Of a stretch of DNA of 64,000 bases, positions 17,649 to 27,322 are shown in pieces; position 1 is the first letter of the stretch; every line of letters starts with the position of its first letter. The notes beneath the pieces were generated by a model. The model was not told where the DNA came from. It did not search any database and was given only the letters and a program-made list of their open reading frames with translations. This stretch comes from Allobosea sp. OK403 (GTDB lineage Bacteria; Pseudomonadota; Alphaproteobacteria; Rhizobiales; Beijerinckiaceae): assembly GCF_900113835.1 (NCBI RefSeq), contig NZ_FOQV01000002.1, forward strand, positions 124,001 to 188,000, written 5' to 3'. The position numbers and the translations under genes are program-made.

Positions 17649-18758
17649 CTAGGACGCAGCGGCGTCGATGACGAGACGGGCGAGCCGATCGGCTGCGTCG
17701 GGAATGCCAGCGCTCTTGGCGTTTGCCGCCATCGCCGTCAAGCGGCTGGGATCGGCGAGCAAACCGGAGAGCTCGCTCGCCAGCCGTCTCGGAGTGAAAT
17801 CGGATTGCAGCATGCGGATCGCGCCGCCGGCACGTTCCAGCACGGCGGCGTTGGCCGCCTGATCCTGGTCGAGCGCGCCCGGCAGCGGCACGAGGATCGC
17901 CGGCCGGCCGATCACGGTCAATTCCGCCACGGTCGAGGCGCCGGCGCGCCCGATGACGAGTTGCGCGGCCGCCATGCGTGCCGGCAGGTCCTTGAAGAAG
18001 GGTGCGATCTCGGCCTTGACCCCGGCGCTGGCATAGATGCGGCGCACCCGCTCGTCATCCTCCGGCCGAGCCTGCTGCGTCACGCTCAGGCGCGCGCGCT
18101 CGGCCTCGGTCAGCAACTGGACCGCCGGCGGCACGATGTCGGCCATGATCCGGGCGCCCTGGCTGCCGCCGAAGACAAGCAGATTGAGCATGCCGTCGCC
18201 GACCGCCGCATAGGGCGAGGCCGCCGCGATCACGGCCGGACGCACCGGATTGCCGACCTGGACGCATTTCGTCTTGGCGGAGGCAGACAAGCCTCCGACC
18301 TCGGCGAAGCTGGTCGCGATCACATCGGCCCGGCCTGAAAGGAAGCGGTTGGCCCTGCCGATCACGGCGTTCTGCTCGTGGATCAGCGTCCTGGCGCCGG
18401 CAAGCGAGGCGCCGAGCACCGGGGGAACCGTCGGATAGCCGCCGAAGCCGACGACGATCGCGGGCTTCAGTTCCTTGACGATCCGCCGCGCCGCAAAGAC
18501 GCCCTTCGCCAGCGTCAGCAACGCGCCTGCCATCTTCAAGGGCGAACGGCCCGACGGCGTCGCCGCCTGGACGGCATGCACCGCCTCGGCTGGAAAATCG
18601 CCGGCATATTCGGCGGCGCGCGTATCGGTCATCAGCACGACACGCGCTCCTTGCGCATGCAGCGCATGGCTCAGTGCCTCAGCCGGAAAGAGATGGCCGC
18701 CAGTCCCCCCGGCGGCCAGGACGACGAGCAGGTCCCTTGTTGCCATCTCCCGTGCCAT
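17649..18758 (-). CDS. murG: Undecaprenyl-PP-MurNAc-pentapeptide GlcNAc transferase MurG
   Basis: MurG is the membrane-associated GT28 transferase that turns lipid I into lipid II. The 369-residue product begins [20 protein letters not shown] with the first glycine loop, has [27 protein letters not shown], the second loop [12 protein letters not shown] and the donor-binding [26 protein letters not shown]. The reading frame stays open far upstream, but that part is antisense-frame noise over ftsW; the ATG at 18758, five bases after the ftsW stop, is the likely start (ATG 18746 is an alternative). Confidence 0.97.
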   Translation of the reverse strand: MAREMATRDLLVVLAAGGTGGHLFPAEALSHALHAQGARVVLMTDTRAAEYAGDFPAEAVHAVQAATPSGRSPLKMAGALLTLAKGVFAARRIVKELKPAIVVGFGGYPTVPPVLGASLAGARTLIHEQNAVIGRANRFLSGRADVIATSFAEVGGLSASAKTKCVQVGNPVRPAVIAAASPYAAVGDGMLNLLVFGGSQGARIMADIVPPAVQLLTEAERARLSVTQQARPEDDERVRRIYASAGVKAEIAPFFKDLPARMAAAQLVIGRAGASTVAELTVIGRPAILVPLPGALDQDQAANAAVLERAGGAIRMLQSDFTPRRLASELSGLLADPSRLTAMAANAKSAGIPDAADRLARLVIDAAAS

Positions 18759-18763
18759 CGCGG

Positions 18764-19897
18764 TCAGCGCCTGAATGCGCCGAGTTCGACGGCGCGCGGG
18801 CGCTTGCGCGTCAAGGCGAGCAGGAAGCCTGTGCCGATCGCCAGCGAGATCAGTGACGAGCCGCCATAGGAGATGAAGGGCAGCGTCATGCCCTTGGCCG
18901 GCATCATGTGCAGATTGACCATCATGTTGATCGCCGCCTGGATGCCGAAGAGCAGCGAGAGGCCCGTCGTTGCCAGGCGCACGAAGGGATCCTCGGCCTT
19001 CTGCGCCACGAACAGTGCGCGCAGCACGATCAAGGCAAACAGCATGACCAGCGCGATACAGACGATGATGCCGAACTCCTCCGCCGTGACGGCGAAGATG
19101 AAGTCGGTATGCGCATCGGGCAGGATGCGCTTCACGGTGCCCTCGCCCGGCCCTTTGCCGAGCCAGCCGCCCTGCGCGAAGCTCTCCAGCGCGGTGTCGA
19201 CCTGGAAGGTGTCGCCCGAGCCCTTGTCCATGAAGCGCTCGATGCGGGCGCGGACATGCGGCACGAGCTGATAGGCGACCAGGATGCCGAAGGCGCCGGC
19301 TCCACCCAGTCCCAGCACCCAGAACCAGTGCAGACCGGCAACGAAGAACAGCCCGGCCCAGACCAGCGTGATCAGCATGGTCTGGCCGAAATCGGGCTGC
19401 AGCACGAGCGGCACGATCGTCAATGGCAGCAGCAGAAAGGCCATGATCGTACCCGGCAGGTCGGGCCGGCGCGTGCCCTCGGCGAAGGCCCAGGCCGCAA
19501 GCACGACGAAGGCGGGCTTGAGGAATTCGGAAGGCTGCACCGAGCCCAGAGGCCCCATGGTCAGCCAACGCCGCGCGCCCTTGACCTCGACGCCGAGATA
19601 GAGCGTCGCCACCACCATGGCTAGCGAGACCACGAAGAGCAGCAAAGCCGAGCGCCGAACCTGGCGCGGCGTCATGAACGAGACGGCGATGACGACCGTG
19701 AGCGCAACCAGCAGATAGACCGCCTGCCGGTTGACGAAATGGAAAGTCGAGAGCCCGAGCCGCTCCGAAACCGGCGGCCCGCCCGCCATCAGCAAGACGA
19801 CGCCCGACACCATCAGCGCCACGAGAGCGCTGAGGATGAGGCGGTCGATCGACCACCACCAGCGGCCGCTGAGACTGGGTTCCGCGCGAGAGACCAT
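18764..19897 (-). CDS. ftsW: Septal peptidoglycan glycosyltransferase FtsW
   Basis: FtsW is the SEDS-family glycosyltransferase that works with FtsI at the septum. The protein (377 residues) has about ten membrane segments and the SEDS landmarks KGARRWLTMGPLGSVQPSEF, LQPDFGQTMLI (catalytic Asp), DAHTDFIFAVTAEEFG and MTLPFISYGGSSL. I place the start at ATG 19897, seven bases after a GGAG; a TTG 12 bases upstream would add four residues. Its promoter region must lie in the gap shared with the divergent GNAT gene because the usual upstream neighbour murD is 2 kb away. Confidence 0.97.
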   Translation of the reverse strand: MVSRAEPSLSGRWWWSIDRLILSALVALMVSGVVLLMAGGPPVSERLGLSTFHFVNRQAVYLLVALTVVIAVSFMTPRQVRRSALLLFVVSLAMVVATLYLGVEVKGARRWLTMGPLGSVQPSEFLKPAFVVLAAWAFAEGTRRPDLPGTIMAFLLLPLTIVPLVLQPDFGQTMLITLVWAGLFFVAGLHWFWVLGLGGAGAFGILVAYQLVPHVRARIERFMDKGSGDTFQVDTALESFAQGGWLGKGPGEGTVKRILPDAHTDFIFAVTAEEFGIIVCIALVMLFALIVLRALFVAQKAEDPFVRLATTGLSLLFGIQAAINMMVNLHMMPAKGMTLPFISYGGSSLISLAIGTGFLLALTRKRPRAVELGAFRR

Positions 19898-19961
19898 GCT
19901 TGGCTCCAAGATCGAGCACGGCGCAGAGATGCGCCTCGTTTCCGAATCACTCTGTCAATGA

Positions 19962-19969
19962 ATGGTTAA
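19962..19969 (-). promoter_or_regulatory. CtrA half-site (TTAACCAT) upstream of ftsW
   Basis: On the minus strand the bases read TTAACCAT, the alternative CtrA octamer, 65 bases before the ftsW start, and a TTGACA lies next to it. The site stands in the 128-bp region between ftsW and the divergent GNAT gene. A single octamer is weak evidence. Confidence 0.35.
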
Positions 19970-20025
19970 GCGTTTGATTCCGAGCGCGGCGCTGAGGCAT
20001 GCAAGAACTGCGATGGAGACCCCCG

Positions 20026-20523
20026 ATGCAGATTGAACAAGAGCACCCTGAAGACGCCTTGGCGATCCACCGTCTGACGGAGGAAGCCTTCAAGGACATA
20101 CCCTTCAGCCAGCAGACCGAAGCCAGGATCGTCAACGCCTTGCGGGCGGCAGGGGCACTGACGCTGTCGCTGGTTGCGCGTCAGAACGGCGAGATCGTCG
20201 GCCATGTCGCCTTTTCGGCTGTCAGGATCAACGGCGAACCGGGCGATTGGTATGGGCTGGGGCCCGTCTCCGTCCGGCCCGCCCAGCAACGCAAGGGCAT
20301 CGGCCAGGCTTTGATTCACGATGGTCTCGGCAGACTCAAGGCGATGAGGGCGGCCGGCTGCATCCTGCTCGGCAGCCCCGCCTACTACTCTCGCTTCGGC
20401 TTCGAGAGCGATTCCGATCTCCATTACGGCGATGTCCCGCCCGGCTATCTGCAGTTCCTGACATTCCAGGGACCTGCGCCGAAAGGCGAAGTCACCTTTC
20501 ACCCCGGCTTCGATGTTTCGTAG
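20026..20523 (+). CDS. GNAT-family N-acetyltransferase (YhbS-like)
   Basis: The 165-residue protein is a GNAT acetyltransferase: MQIEQEHPEDALAIHRLTEE start, beta strand LVARQNGEIVGHVAFS, the acetyl-CoA-binding VSVRPAQQRKGIGQALI with the Q/R-x-x-G-x-G/A pattern, and GSPAYYSRFGFES typical of the YhbS branch. The ATG at 20026 follows GGAGACCCCCG; an upstream in-frame ATG at 19999 adds nine unlike residues. The substrate is unknown. It is one of two plus-strand genes lodged between murD and ftsW and is the likely transcription partner of the GGDEF gene 83 bp downstream. Confidence 0.88.
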   Translation: MQIEQEHPEDALAIHRLTEEAFKDIPFSQQTEARIVNALRAAGALTLSLVARQNGEIVGHVAFSAVRINGEPGDWYGLGPVSVRPAQQRKGIGQALIHDGLGRLKAMRAAGCILLGSPAYYSRFGFESDSDLHYGDVPPGYLQFLTFQGPAPKGEVTFHPGFDVS

Positions 20524-20606
20524 AGCCGGTCACCGGCAGAATTCGAGTTCCGCGAGACAACTTTGATTAAGCCCTCCATGCTACCTGCACGCACGGAGAT
20601 AGGTTC

Positions 20607-21734
20607 ATGACGACAGCGCCCGCCCGAGCCCCGGACAACGTCCTGCCCGAGCTCGTCGACATCATGTTCACGTCCTTGGCCTCCGTCGTCACCGTCGGCA
20701 TCGCTCTGGCCGCGGCAGCGTGGATGAGTTCGGCCCTGTACGAGGATCAGATCGTCGCGGCGGCGGGCATCGCGGCGGCGATCGTCACGACCGGGCGCGT
20801 CCTGATCACGGTTGCGTATCGGCGGGCCAGGCCCCGGATCCAAAGCGCTGAACAGGCCCGACGGTGGGAGCGTCGCTATGCCGTCGGGGGCTTCGCATTT
20901 TGCGCGCTGCTGGGCGGTGTCGCAGCCTATGTCTTCCTGACCGGTGACGCCTCGGCGCAATTGCTGATCGCGACCGTGCTGGTCGCCTATCCCTGCGGGA
21001 TGATCATTCGCGTCGCCGTTCGGCCAATGATCGCTCGTGTCCAGCTTGTCCTGACGCTCGCCCCGCCGATCGTCGCAAGCCTGGTCAATGGCGAGCCCGA
21101 GCATCTCCTGATGGCGGCCATGCTGATCGCCTATCTGATTATCGGCTTCGAGATGATCGCGCACCTGCACTTGACCATCCTCGACCGGATCGTCGCCCAT
21201 CGCGAATTGGCGCGGCAGGCCTTGCATGACGATCTGACCATGCTGCCCAACCGCGCCCTTTTCCGCCAGCGCCTCCAGGAGGAGTGCGACCGGACCCGGC
21301 GCTACAGCCAGAGCTTCTCGGTTCTCTATCTCGACCTCGATCACTTCAAGGCGGTCAACGACACGCTGGGTCATGCCGCCGACGACGAGCTCCTGCGCCA
21401 GATCGCCCGGCGGCTGAAGGCGGCGGCCCGGTCGTCGGATATCGTCGCGCGATTGAGCGGAGATGAGTTCGCGCTGATTCAGACGCCTCTCACGGAGCAG
21501 GCCGAGGCCTGCGCCCTGGCCCTGCGCCTGGTCGAGACCGTAGCCGCGCCGGTCATGATCGACGGGCGCGAAATCCGGGTCGGAGTGAGCGTCGGCGTCA
21601 CGATTTGCAAACCACCGGGCGACGAGCCCGACGCGCTCCTGCAAAAAGCCGATCGCGAACTCTACGCGGCCAAGGAGGCCGGACGCGGACGATACAGCAT
21701 CTCTTCGATCGCGACGCAGCCAGCAGCTATGTGA
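20607..21734 (+). CDS. Membrane diguanylate cyclase (GGDEF domain, SGDEF variant)
   Basis: The 375-residue protein has about six membrane segments in residues 20-190 with no recognised sensor fold, then a GGDEF domain from about 205. The active-site loop reads SGDEF at 284-288, a variant still expected to be active, and an RSSD inhibitory site sits five residues before it, so product feedback by cyclic di-GMP is likely. NRALFRQRL, DLDHFKAVNDTLGH and ADRELYAAKEAGR are intact. It starts at ATG after GGAGATAGG. Its insertion in the dcw cluster is unusual; a link between c-di-GMP and division is only a possibility. Confidence 0.92.
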   Translation: MTTAPARAPDNVLPELVDIMFTSLASVVTVGIALAAAAWMSSALYEDQIVAAAGIAAAIVTTGRVLITVAYRRARPRIQSAEQARRWERRYAVGGFAFCALLGGVAAYVFLTGDASAQLLIATVLVAYPCGMIIRVAVRPMIARVQLVLTLAPPIVASLVNGEPEHLLMAAMLIAYLIIGFEMIAHLHLTILDRIVAHRELARQALHDDLTMLPNRALFRQRLQEECDRTRRYSQSFSVLYLDLDHFKAVNDTLGHAADDELLRQIARRLKAAARSSDIVARLSGDEFALIQTPLTEQAEACALALRLVETVAAPVMIDGREIRVGVSVGVTICKPPGDEPDALLQKADRELYAAKEAGRGRYSISSIATQPAAM

Positions 21735-21760
21735 TGCGCGAACGCCCGGTTGTCCCGGGC

Positions 21761-21865
21761 TAGAGCGTTTTCGAGCGAAGTGGACACCGGTTCGCGTGAA
21801 GAAAACGCGTTAAAACAAGGAGCTAGAGCATTTCCGCGATTCGGAGAAACGCGGAAATGCTCTAG
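21761..21865. repeat. RIME-like intergenic repeat, complete copy
   Basis: It begins TAGAGCGTTTTCGAGCGAAG, has the GTGGACACCGGTTCGCGTGAAG core and ends GGAAATGCTCTAG, nearly the same as the copy at 5084-5188. On the minus strand its terminal TAG is the stop codon of murD. It separates the 3' ends of the convergent GGDEF and murD genes. Confidence 0.85.
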
Positions 21866-23292
21866 CCCGCTCCGAACGGTACCAAGCCCGGCAGCGCCTT
21901 GACCAGCGTCCTGAAGGCGTCGCCACGCACCTCGAAATTCGGGAATTGGTCGAAGGAGGCGCAAGCCGGCGAGAGCAGCACCGCGATCTCGCCTTCGCCG
22001 GGCTGAGCCTGCGCGTCGCGGGTCGCGGCAGCGACTGCGACATCGAGCGTGCCGCTGCGCTCGTAAGCGACGCGGCCGTCCTGATCGAAGGTCGCAGCGA
22101 AAAGATCGCTCGCCGCGCCGATGAGATAGGCCTTGGCGATATTGGGGAAGTAGCGCGTCAGGCTCTCGATGCCGCCCTCCTTCGCCTTCCCGCCCAAAAT
22201 CCAGAAGATGTCGCGGAAGGAGGTCAGCGCCTTTTCGGTGGAATCCGCGTTGGTCGCCTTGGAATCATTGATGAAGACGACACGGCCGACGCGGCCGATC
22301 TCCTCCATGCGGTGGGCTAGGCCCGGATAGGTCTTGAAGCCCGCCGCAATCTCCTCAGCGCTCAGCCCTAGCGCGAAACAGGCGGCGAAAGCCGCCGCCG
22401 CGTTCTGGGCATTGTGCGAGCCGCGTAAGCTGCCGATGCCGGCGAGGTTCGCCACAACCTTGGGCTTGCCGTCCCTGACCTGGACGATGCGGGTATCGAG
22501 CTTGCCGGCATTGGCTGTGATGCCGGCGAAGACGCCCTCATCGAGCGGCTGCTCGCCGCTGATCTTGACCAAGGGGCGCCCGGAGGCGGCGCGGCGCCGC
22601 GCCATCTGCTTGGACGGCTCGTCATCGACGCCGATTACGGCGATGTCGGACTGGGCGACGAGGCGCTCCTTGATCGCGCCGTAGTGTTCGAAGGTGCCGT
22701 GCCGGTCGAGATGGTCCGGCGTCAGGTTCATCTGGATGCCGACGGTCGGCGCCAGCGAAGGCGCGAGGTCGATCTGGTAGCTCGAGCATTCGATGACATG
22801 AATGCGGTTTTGCGTCGGCGGCTCCAGCGCCAGCACGGCCGTGCCGATATTGCCGCCCATCTGCACGTCGCGGCCGGCTTGGCCCAGCACATGCGCGATC
22901 AGCGCCGTCGTCGTCGACTTGCCATTGGTGCCGGTGATGCAGACGACCGGCGCGGCAGGCGCGATCGCCTCCCGCTCGCGGAAGAACAACTCGACGTCGC
23001 CGATGATCTCGACCCCGGCAGCCCTGGCCTTCTCGACCGTCCAATGCGGCTGCGGATGGGTCAGCGGCACGCCCGGCGACAGGATGAACGCCGCGAAACC
23101 CGCCCAGTCCGCCAGTGCGAGATCGACAATCGCAATGCCCTCGACCGCGGCCTTGTCGCGGCTCGTCTGGTTGTCGTCCCAGGCCGCGACCTCCGCCCCG
23201 CCCGCCTTCAGGGCGCGCGCCGTCGCCAGCCCCGAGCCGCCAAGCCCGAACAGAGCCAGGCGCTTGCCCTTGAAAACAGTCACAGGTGTCAT
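21862..23292 (-). CDS. murD: UDP-N-acetylmuramoylalanine-D-glutamate ligase MurD
   Basis: MurD adds D-glutamate to the peptide stem. The 476-residue protein shows the N-terminal loop [17 protein letters not shown], the ATP loop [20 protein letters not shown], the [19 protein letters not shown] stretch, [22 protein letters not shown] and the C-terminal [20 protein letters not shown], which is the MurD signature. It starts two bases after mraY. In most relatives ftsW follows directly; here two opposite-strand genes and a RIME-like copy intervene. Confidence 0.97.
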   Translation of the reverse strand: MTPVTVFKGKRLALFGLGGSGLATARALKAGGAEVAAWDDNQTSRDKAAVEGIAIVDLALADWAGFAAFILSPGVPLTHPQPHWTVEKARAAGVEIIGDVELFFREREAIAPAAPVVCITGTNGKSTTTALIAHVLGQAGRDVQMGGNIGTAVLALEPPTQNRIHVIECSSYQIDLAPSLAPTVGIQMNLTPDHLDRHGTFEHYGAIKERLVAQSDIAVIGVDDEPSKQMARRRAASGRPLVKISGEQPLDEGVFAGITANAGKLDTRIVQVRDGKPKVVANLAGIGSLRGSHNAQNAAAAFAACFALGLSAEEIAAGFKTYPGLAHRMEEIGRVGRVVFINDSKATNADSTEKALTSFRDIFWILGGKAKEGGIESLTRYFPNIAKAYLIGAASDLFAATFDQDGRVAYERSGTLDVAVAAATRDAQAQPGEGEIAVLLSPACASFDQFPNFEVRGDAFRTLVKALPGLVPFGAG

Positions 23293-23294
23293 GA

Positions 23295-24377
23295 TCAGCG
23301 CAGCTTGAGCGTGGAGAGACCGACCAGCGCCAGCACCACCGAGATGATCCAGAAGCGGATCACCACTTGCGGCTCGGTCCAGCCCAGCTTCTCGAAATGA
23401 TGGTGGATCGGCGCCATCAGGAAGACGCGCTTGCCCGTGCGCTTGAACACCGCGACCTGGATGATGACCGAGAGCGCCTCGACCACGAACAGGCCGCCGA
23501 CGATGGCGAGCACGATCTCATGCTTGATCGCGACCGCGATGGTGCCGAGCATGCCGCCCAGGCCGAGTGAGCCGGTGTCGCCCATGAAGATTTGCGCTGG
23601 CGGCGCATTGAACCAAAGGAAGCCGAGCCCGGCCCCCATCATCGCGCCGCAGATCACGGCGAGCTCGCCGACGCCGGGTACATGATGGATCTGCAGGTAG
23701 TTGGCGAAGATGGCGTTACCGGCGAGATAGGCAATGAAACCGAAGGTGCCGGCCGCGATCATCACCGGCACGATGGCGAGCCCGTCGAGCCCGTCGGTCA
23801 GGTTCACCGAATTGCCAGCGCCCACCACGACGAAGGCTGTGACCAGCGGGAACAGGATGCCAAGCGGGATGATCGCTTCCTTGAGGAAGGGCATGGCGAA
23901 GCTCGACGAGATCGCCGGCGGCTGCGTCTGCATGATGAAGGTGCAGGCGATCACCGCGATCACCACCTCGAGCGCGATGCGCGCCCTGCCGGAGAAGCCC
24001 TTGTGGGACTGCTTCGTGACCTTGAGGAAATCGTCGTAGAAGCCGATGGCGCCATAGCTCGCGGTGACCCCGAGCACGATCCAGACGTAGGGATTGCGCA
24101 GATTGCCCCACAGCAGCGTAGCGGCGAACAGCCCGGCCAGGATCATCAGCCCGCCCATGGTCGGCGTGCCGCGCTTGGCGAGATGGGATTCCGGTCCGTC
24201 GGTGCGGATCGGCTGGCCCTTGCCCTGCTTGATGCGCAGCCAGGAGATCGCGGCCGGACCGAAGAAGAAGACGACGAGCAACGCAGTAGCGGTCGCGCCG
24301 CCGGCGCGGAATGTGATGTAGCGGAACACGTTCAGGATCGGGAACGTGCCGGAGAAATCGGCGAGCCAGACGAGCAT
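23295..24377 (-). CDS. mraY: Phospho-MurNAc-pentapeptide transferase MraY
   Basis: MraY transfers phospho-MurNAc-pentapeptide to undecaprenyl phosphate, forming lipid I. The 360-residue protein has about ten membrane spans and the conserved cytoplasmic loops [82 protein letters not shown] and [13 protein letters not shown], including the Asp-rich and HHH motifs of the active site. Length and start are normal for the family. It is 19 bp after murF. Confidence 0.98.
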   Translation of the reverse strand: MLVWLADFSGTFPILNVFRYITFRAGGATATALLVVFFFGPAAISWLRIKQGKGQPIRTDGPESHLAKRGTPTMGGLMILAGLFAATLLWGNLRNPYVWIVLGVTASYGAIGFYDDFLKVTKQSHKGFSGRARIALEVVIAVIACTFIMQTQPPAISSSFAMPFLKEAIIPLGILFPLVTAFVVVGAGNSVNLTDGLDGLAIVPVMIAAGTFGFIAYLAGNAIFANYLQIHHVPGVGELAVICGAMMGAGLGFLWFNAPPAQIFMGDTGSLGLGGMLGTIAVAIKHEIVLAIVGGLFVVEALSVIIQVAVFKRTGKRVFLMAPIHHHFEKLGWTEPQVVIRFWIISVVLALVGLSTLKLR

Positions 24378-24396
24378 CGGTTTTCAGTCTCTTGTT

Positions 24397-25821
24397 CTAT
24401 TCATCGGCCTGCAGGGTCGGGAAACGCGCCACGATCGCCTTCACGATCGGCCCCATGCGCGAACCCAGCGACCCCTTGACCGTGACGACGTCTCCGGCCC
24501 TGATCGCATCCAGTACGAGCGGCTCGAGCCCGCTCGACTGGGCGGCATAAGCACCCCTGAGGGTGGATGGCAAGCTGTCGTAGAGCCCGCGCATCAAAGG
24601 ACCACAGGCGAAAACCTTGTCGACGCCGTTGCCGAGGACGACCTCGGCCAGACCTTTGTGGAGGTCGGGCCCGCTCGGCCCGAGCTCCAGCATGTCACCC
24701 AGCACGGCAACGCGCCGGCCGCGCCCGGAGACCGGCATGCGGCCGAGATTCTCGATCGCCGCCCGCATCGAGGCCGGGTTGCCGTTGTAGCTCTCGTCGA
24801 TCAGCGCGAAGGCCCCGCCCGGCCCTTGCAGGATCTGCCTCGCGCCTCGTCCGGCCGGCGGCTTGAGATCACCCAGCGCCAGCGCCGCCAAAGCGAGATC
24901 GGCGCCAAGCGCCGTGACGGCAGCGAGAACCGCGAGCGAATTCAGCACGATATGCTTGCCCGGGCTGCCGAGCCGATAGGTAACCGGCTGGCCCATCACG
25001 ACGGCGTCCACCGTGGAGACATCGGGCTTCAGCGCGCAAGAAACCAGCCTGACATCGGCATCCATGCTCTCGCCGAAGCTGATGATGCGTCCGGCCGGGC
25101 CGGCCTTGGCGAGACTGCGCAAAAGCTCGGTCTGCGGGATGTCGGCGTTGACGATGGCGGTGCCGCCGGGCTCCAGGGCCCAGAACACCGAGGCCTTTTC
25201 CTCGGCGATGCCTTCGAGCGAGGCGAAGGCCGCCAGATGCACCGGCTGGATCGTCGTGATGATCGCGACATGCGGGCGCACGAGCCGTGCCAGCGGCAGG
25301 ATTTCGCCGGGGTTGCTCATGCCGATCTCATAGACCGCATATGCCACGTCGCGGGGAGTACGACATAAAGTCAGCGGCACGCCCCAGTGATTGTTGTAGG
25401 AGGCGACCGGCGCATGCGTCTTGCCCTGATGCGACAGGACGAGCCGCAGCGCCTCCTTGGTGCCGGTCTTGCCGACGGAGCCCGTCACCGCGACGACCTG
25501 GGCCTTGAGTTCGGCCCGGCGCGCCGCACCGGCCAGCTCCATCGCCCGCAGCACGTCGGGCACCACGGCGTAAGGCCCCTCGCCGCTGAATCTTGCGGCA
25601 TGCGCTTCGTCGATCACCGCAAGCGCGGCGCCTTTCGCGAGCGCCCCGGCGACGAATTCATGGCCGTCGCGCGCCTCCCCCTGGATGGCGAAGAAGGCGT
25701 CGCCCGGCTCCAGCGTGCGGGTGTCGATCGATGCCCCGCTCACGACGGACGGCATTGCGCCGGCAGGCCGCGCCCCCATGGCCGCGACCAGGCTGTCTCC
25801 GCTCCACAAGGGCGCGCTCAT
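24397..25821 (-). CDS. murF: UDP-MurNAc-tripeptide-D-alanyl-D-alanine ligase MurF
   Basis: MurF attaches D-Ala-D-Ala to the tripeptide stem. The 474-residue protein has the ATP loop VVAVTGSVGKTGTKEALRLVL, the NNHWGVPLTL substrate loop, VYEIGMSNPGEI, and the MurF-type YNGNPASMRAAIENL and GDMLELG segments in the C-terminal half. Its ATG overlaps the murE stop as ATGA at 25821-25818, so the two are translationally coupled. Confidence 0.97.
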   Translation of the reverse strand: MSAPLWSGDSLVAAMGARPAGAMPSVVSGASIDTRTLEPGDAFFAIQGEARDGHEFVAGALAKGAALAVIDEAHAARFSGEGPYAVVPDVLRAMELAGAARRAELKAQVVAVTGSVGKTGTKEALRLVLSHQGKTHAPVASYNNHWGVPLTLCRTPRDVAYAVYEIGMSNPGEILPLARLVRPHVAIITTIQPVHLAAFASLEGIAEEKASVFWALEPGGTAIVNADIPQTELLRSLAKAGPAGRIISFGESMDADVRLVSCALKPDVSTVDAVVMGQPVTYRLGSPGKHIVLNSLAVLAAVTALGADLALAALALGDLKPPAGRGARQILQGPGGAFALIDESYNGNPASMRAAIENLGRMPVSGRGRRVAVLGDMLELGPSGPDLHKGLAEVVLGNGVDKVFACGPLMRGLYDSLPSTLRGAYAAQSSGLEPLVLDAIRAGDVVTVKGSLGSRMGPIVKAIVARFPTLQADE

Positions 25822-27275
25822 TGATCCATCTCCGCAATCGCCGCCCGCACTACGTCCTGATCCGAGAACGGCAATGTCCGGTCGCCGATGATCTGGCCGG
25901 TTTCATGACCTTTTCCGGCTACGACGAGGACATCACCTGTTCCCAGCAAGCCGACGGCGTGGCGAATGGCCTCAGCCCGGCCGCCGATCTCGGTCAGCTT
26001 GGGCGAAGCCGCCAGGATCTCGGCCCGGATCGCTGCGGGATCCTCGCTGCGTGGATTGTCGTCGGTGACGATCGCCAGATCGGCGAGGTCGGCCGCGATC
26101 TGGCCCATCACCGGCCGCTTGCCACGGTCGCGATCGCCACCGCAGCCGAAAACGCAGATCAGACGCCCGGCCGCATAGGGCCGCAAGGTTGCAAGCACCG
26201 CCTCCAGCGCGTCGGGCTTATGGGCGAAATCGACAACGGCGAGCCCACCCTTCAGCGAACCGACGCGTTCGAGCCGTCCCGGCACGCCGACGAGGCCCGA
26301 CAAGGCGTTGAGCGCCGCCTCCGGCGCCTCGCCCGCCGCGATAGCGAGCCCGGCGGCGGCCAGCGCATTGCCGGCCATGAAATCGCCGACCAGCGGCAAC
26401 ACGACCTCGATCTCCCGGCCTTGGGCGCGGACCCGCAGACGCTGCGAAAAACCCTCGCGCAGCACCTCCAGCAGTCTCAGCGTCTCGCCTGCGCGGCCGA
26501 CGCCGATGATGGGGTGGCCCTTCGCCACAGCTGCGGCCGACGCCTTGTCGGCAAACGCGCCGTCGCGATTGATCACGACCGGGGCGCCAGCGGGCAGCAG
26601 GTCCCAGAGCCGCAGCTTGGCATCGAGATAGTCCTCGACGGTCGGATGGTAGTCGAGATGGTCGCGGCCGAGGTTGAGATAGGCGCCGGCAGCAAGCCGC
26701 ACCCCGTCGAGCCGGCGCTGGTCGAGCCCGTGCGAGGAGGCCTCCATCGCCAGATGCGTGACGCCCTCGCCGGCGAGCTTGTCGAGCGAGGTGTGCAGCG
26801 ACAGCGGATCAGGCGTCGTCAGCGAGCCGTATTTCGAGCCCTTGGCGGTGACGATGCCGACCGTGCCGAGGCTCGCCGCCTCATGGCCGAGCACCTGGAA
26901 GATCTGGCGGGTGAAGTCGGCGACCGAGGATTTGCCGCTCGTGCCCGTCACCGCGACGATGGTTGCTGGCTGGCGCGGATGGACAACCGCCGAGGCCAGA
27001 GACAGAGCGAGGCGTGGATCCTCGACCTGCGCAAAGGCGATCGCACCATCGAGATCGGCCGGCCTGGGCTGGCCCGAGACGATGGCGGTTGCACCGCGCG
27101 CGACCGCGTCCGCGATAAAGCGCGCGCCATCAGCCTTGGCCCCGCTGAGCGCGACGAAGACCATGCCGGGCGCGACCTTGCGGCTGTCGAAGGCGACACC
27201 CGTTACGCTGCGCTCCGTGTCTGAGGGGAAGGCTCGGGGAAAGAGTTTGCCGAGGCTCCAGTTTCGCGCATTCAT
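25818..27275 (-). CDS. murE: UDP-MurNAc-dipeptide meso-diaminopimelate ligase MurE
   Basis: MurE adds the third stem residue. The 485-residue protein contains VTGVAFDSRKVAPGMVFVAL, the ATP loop VAVTGTSGKSSVADFTRQIF, MEASSHGLDQRRLDGV, LGRDHLDYHPTVEDY and a DNPR motif in VTDDNPRSEDPAAIR, the signature of enzymes that use meso-diaminopimelate rather than lysine. I start at ATG 27275 (MNARNWSLGKLFP); the frame is open further upstream but codes for nothing family-like. It follows ftsI after a 47-bp gap. Confidence 0.97.
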   Translation of the reverse strand: MNARNWSLGKLFPRAFPSDTERSVTGVAFDSRKVAPGMVFVALSGAKADGARFIADAVARGATAIVSGQPRPADLDGAIAFAQVEDPRLALSLASAVVHPRQPATIVAVTGTSGKSSVADFTRQIFQVLGHEAASLGTVGIVTAKGSKYGSLTTPDPLSLHTSLDKLAGEGVTHLAMEASSHGLDQRRLDGVRLAAGAYLNLGRDHLDYHPTVEDYLDAKLRLWDLLPAGAPVVINRDGAFADKASAAAVAKGHPIIGVGRAGETLRLLEVLREGFSQRLRVRAQGREIEVVLPLVGDFMAGNALAAAGLAIAAGEAPEAALNALSGLVGVPGRLERVGSLKGGLAVVDFAHKPDALEAVLATLRPYAAGRLICVFGCGGDRDRGKRPVMGQIAADLADLAIVTDDNPRSEDPAAIRAEILAASPKLTEIGGRAEAIRHAVGLLGTGDVLVVAGKGHETGQIIGDRTLPFSDQDVVRAAIAEMDQ

Positions 27276-27322
27276 CGCTCGGTCAAAGCCCTGCTGCCCA
27301 CAACAATCGCCCCGCCATCGTA

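Noticed and set aside
17649..19919. Apparent fusion reading frame joining ftsW territory to murG
   Set aside because: The upstream half is out of frame with ftsW and matches nothing. FtsW and MurG are complete in their own frames, with a five-base gap between them.
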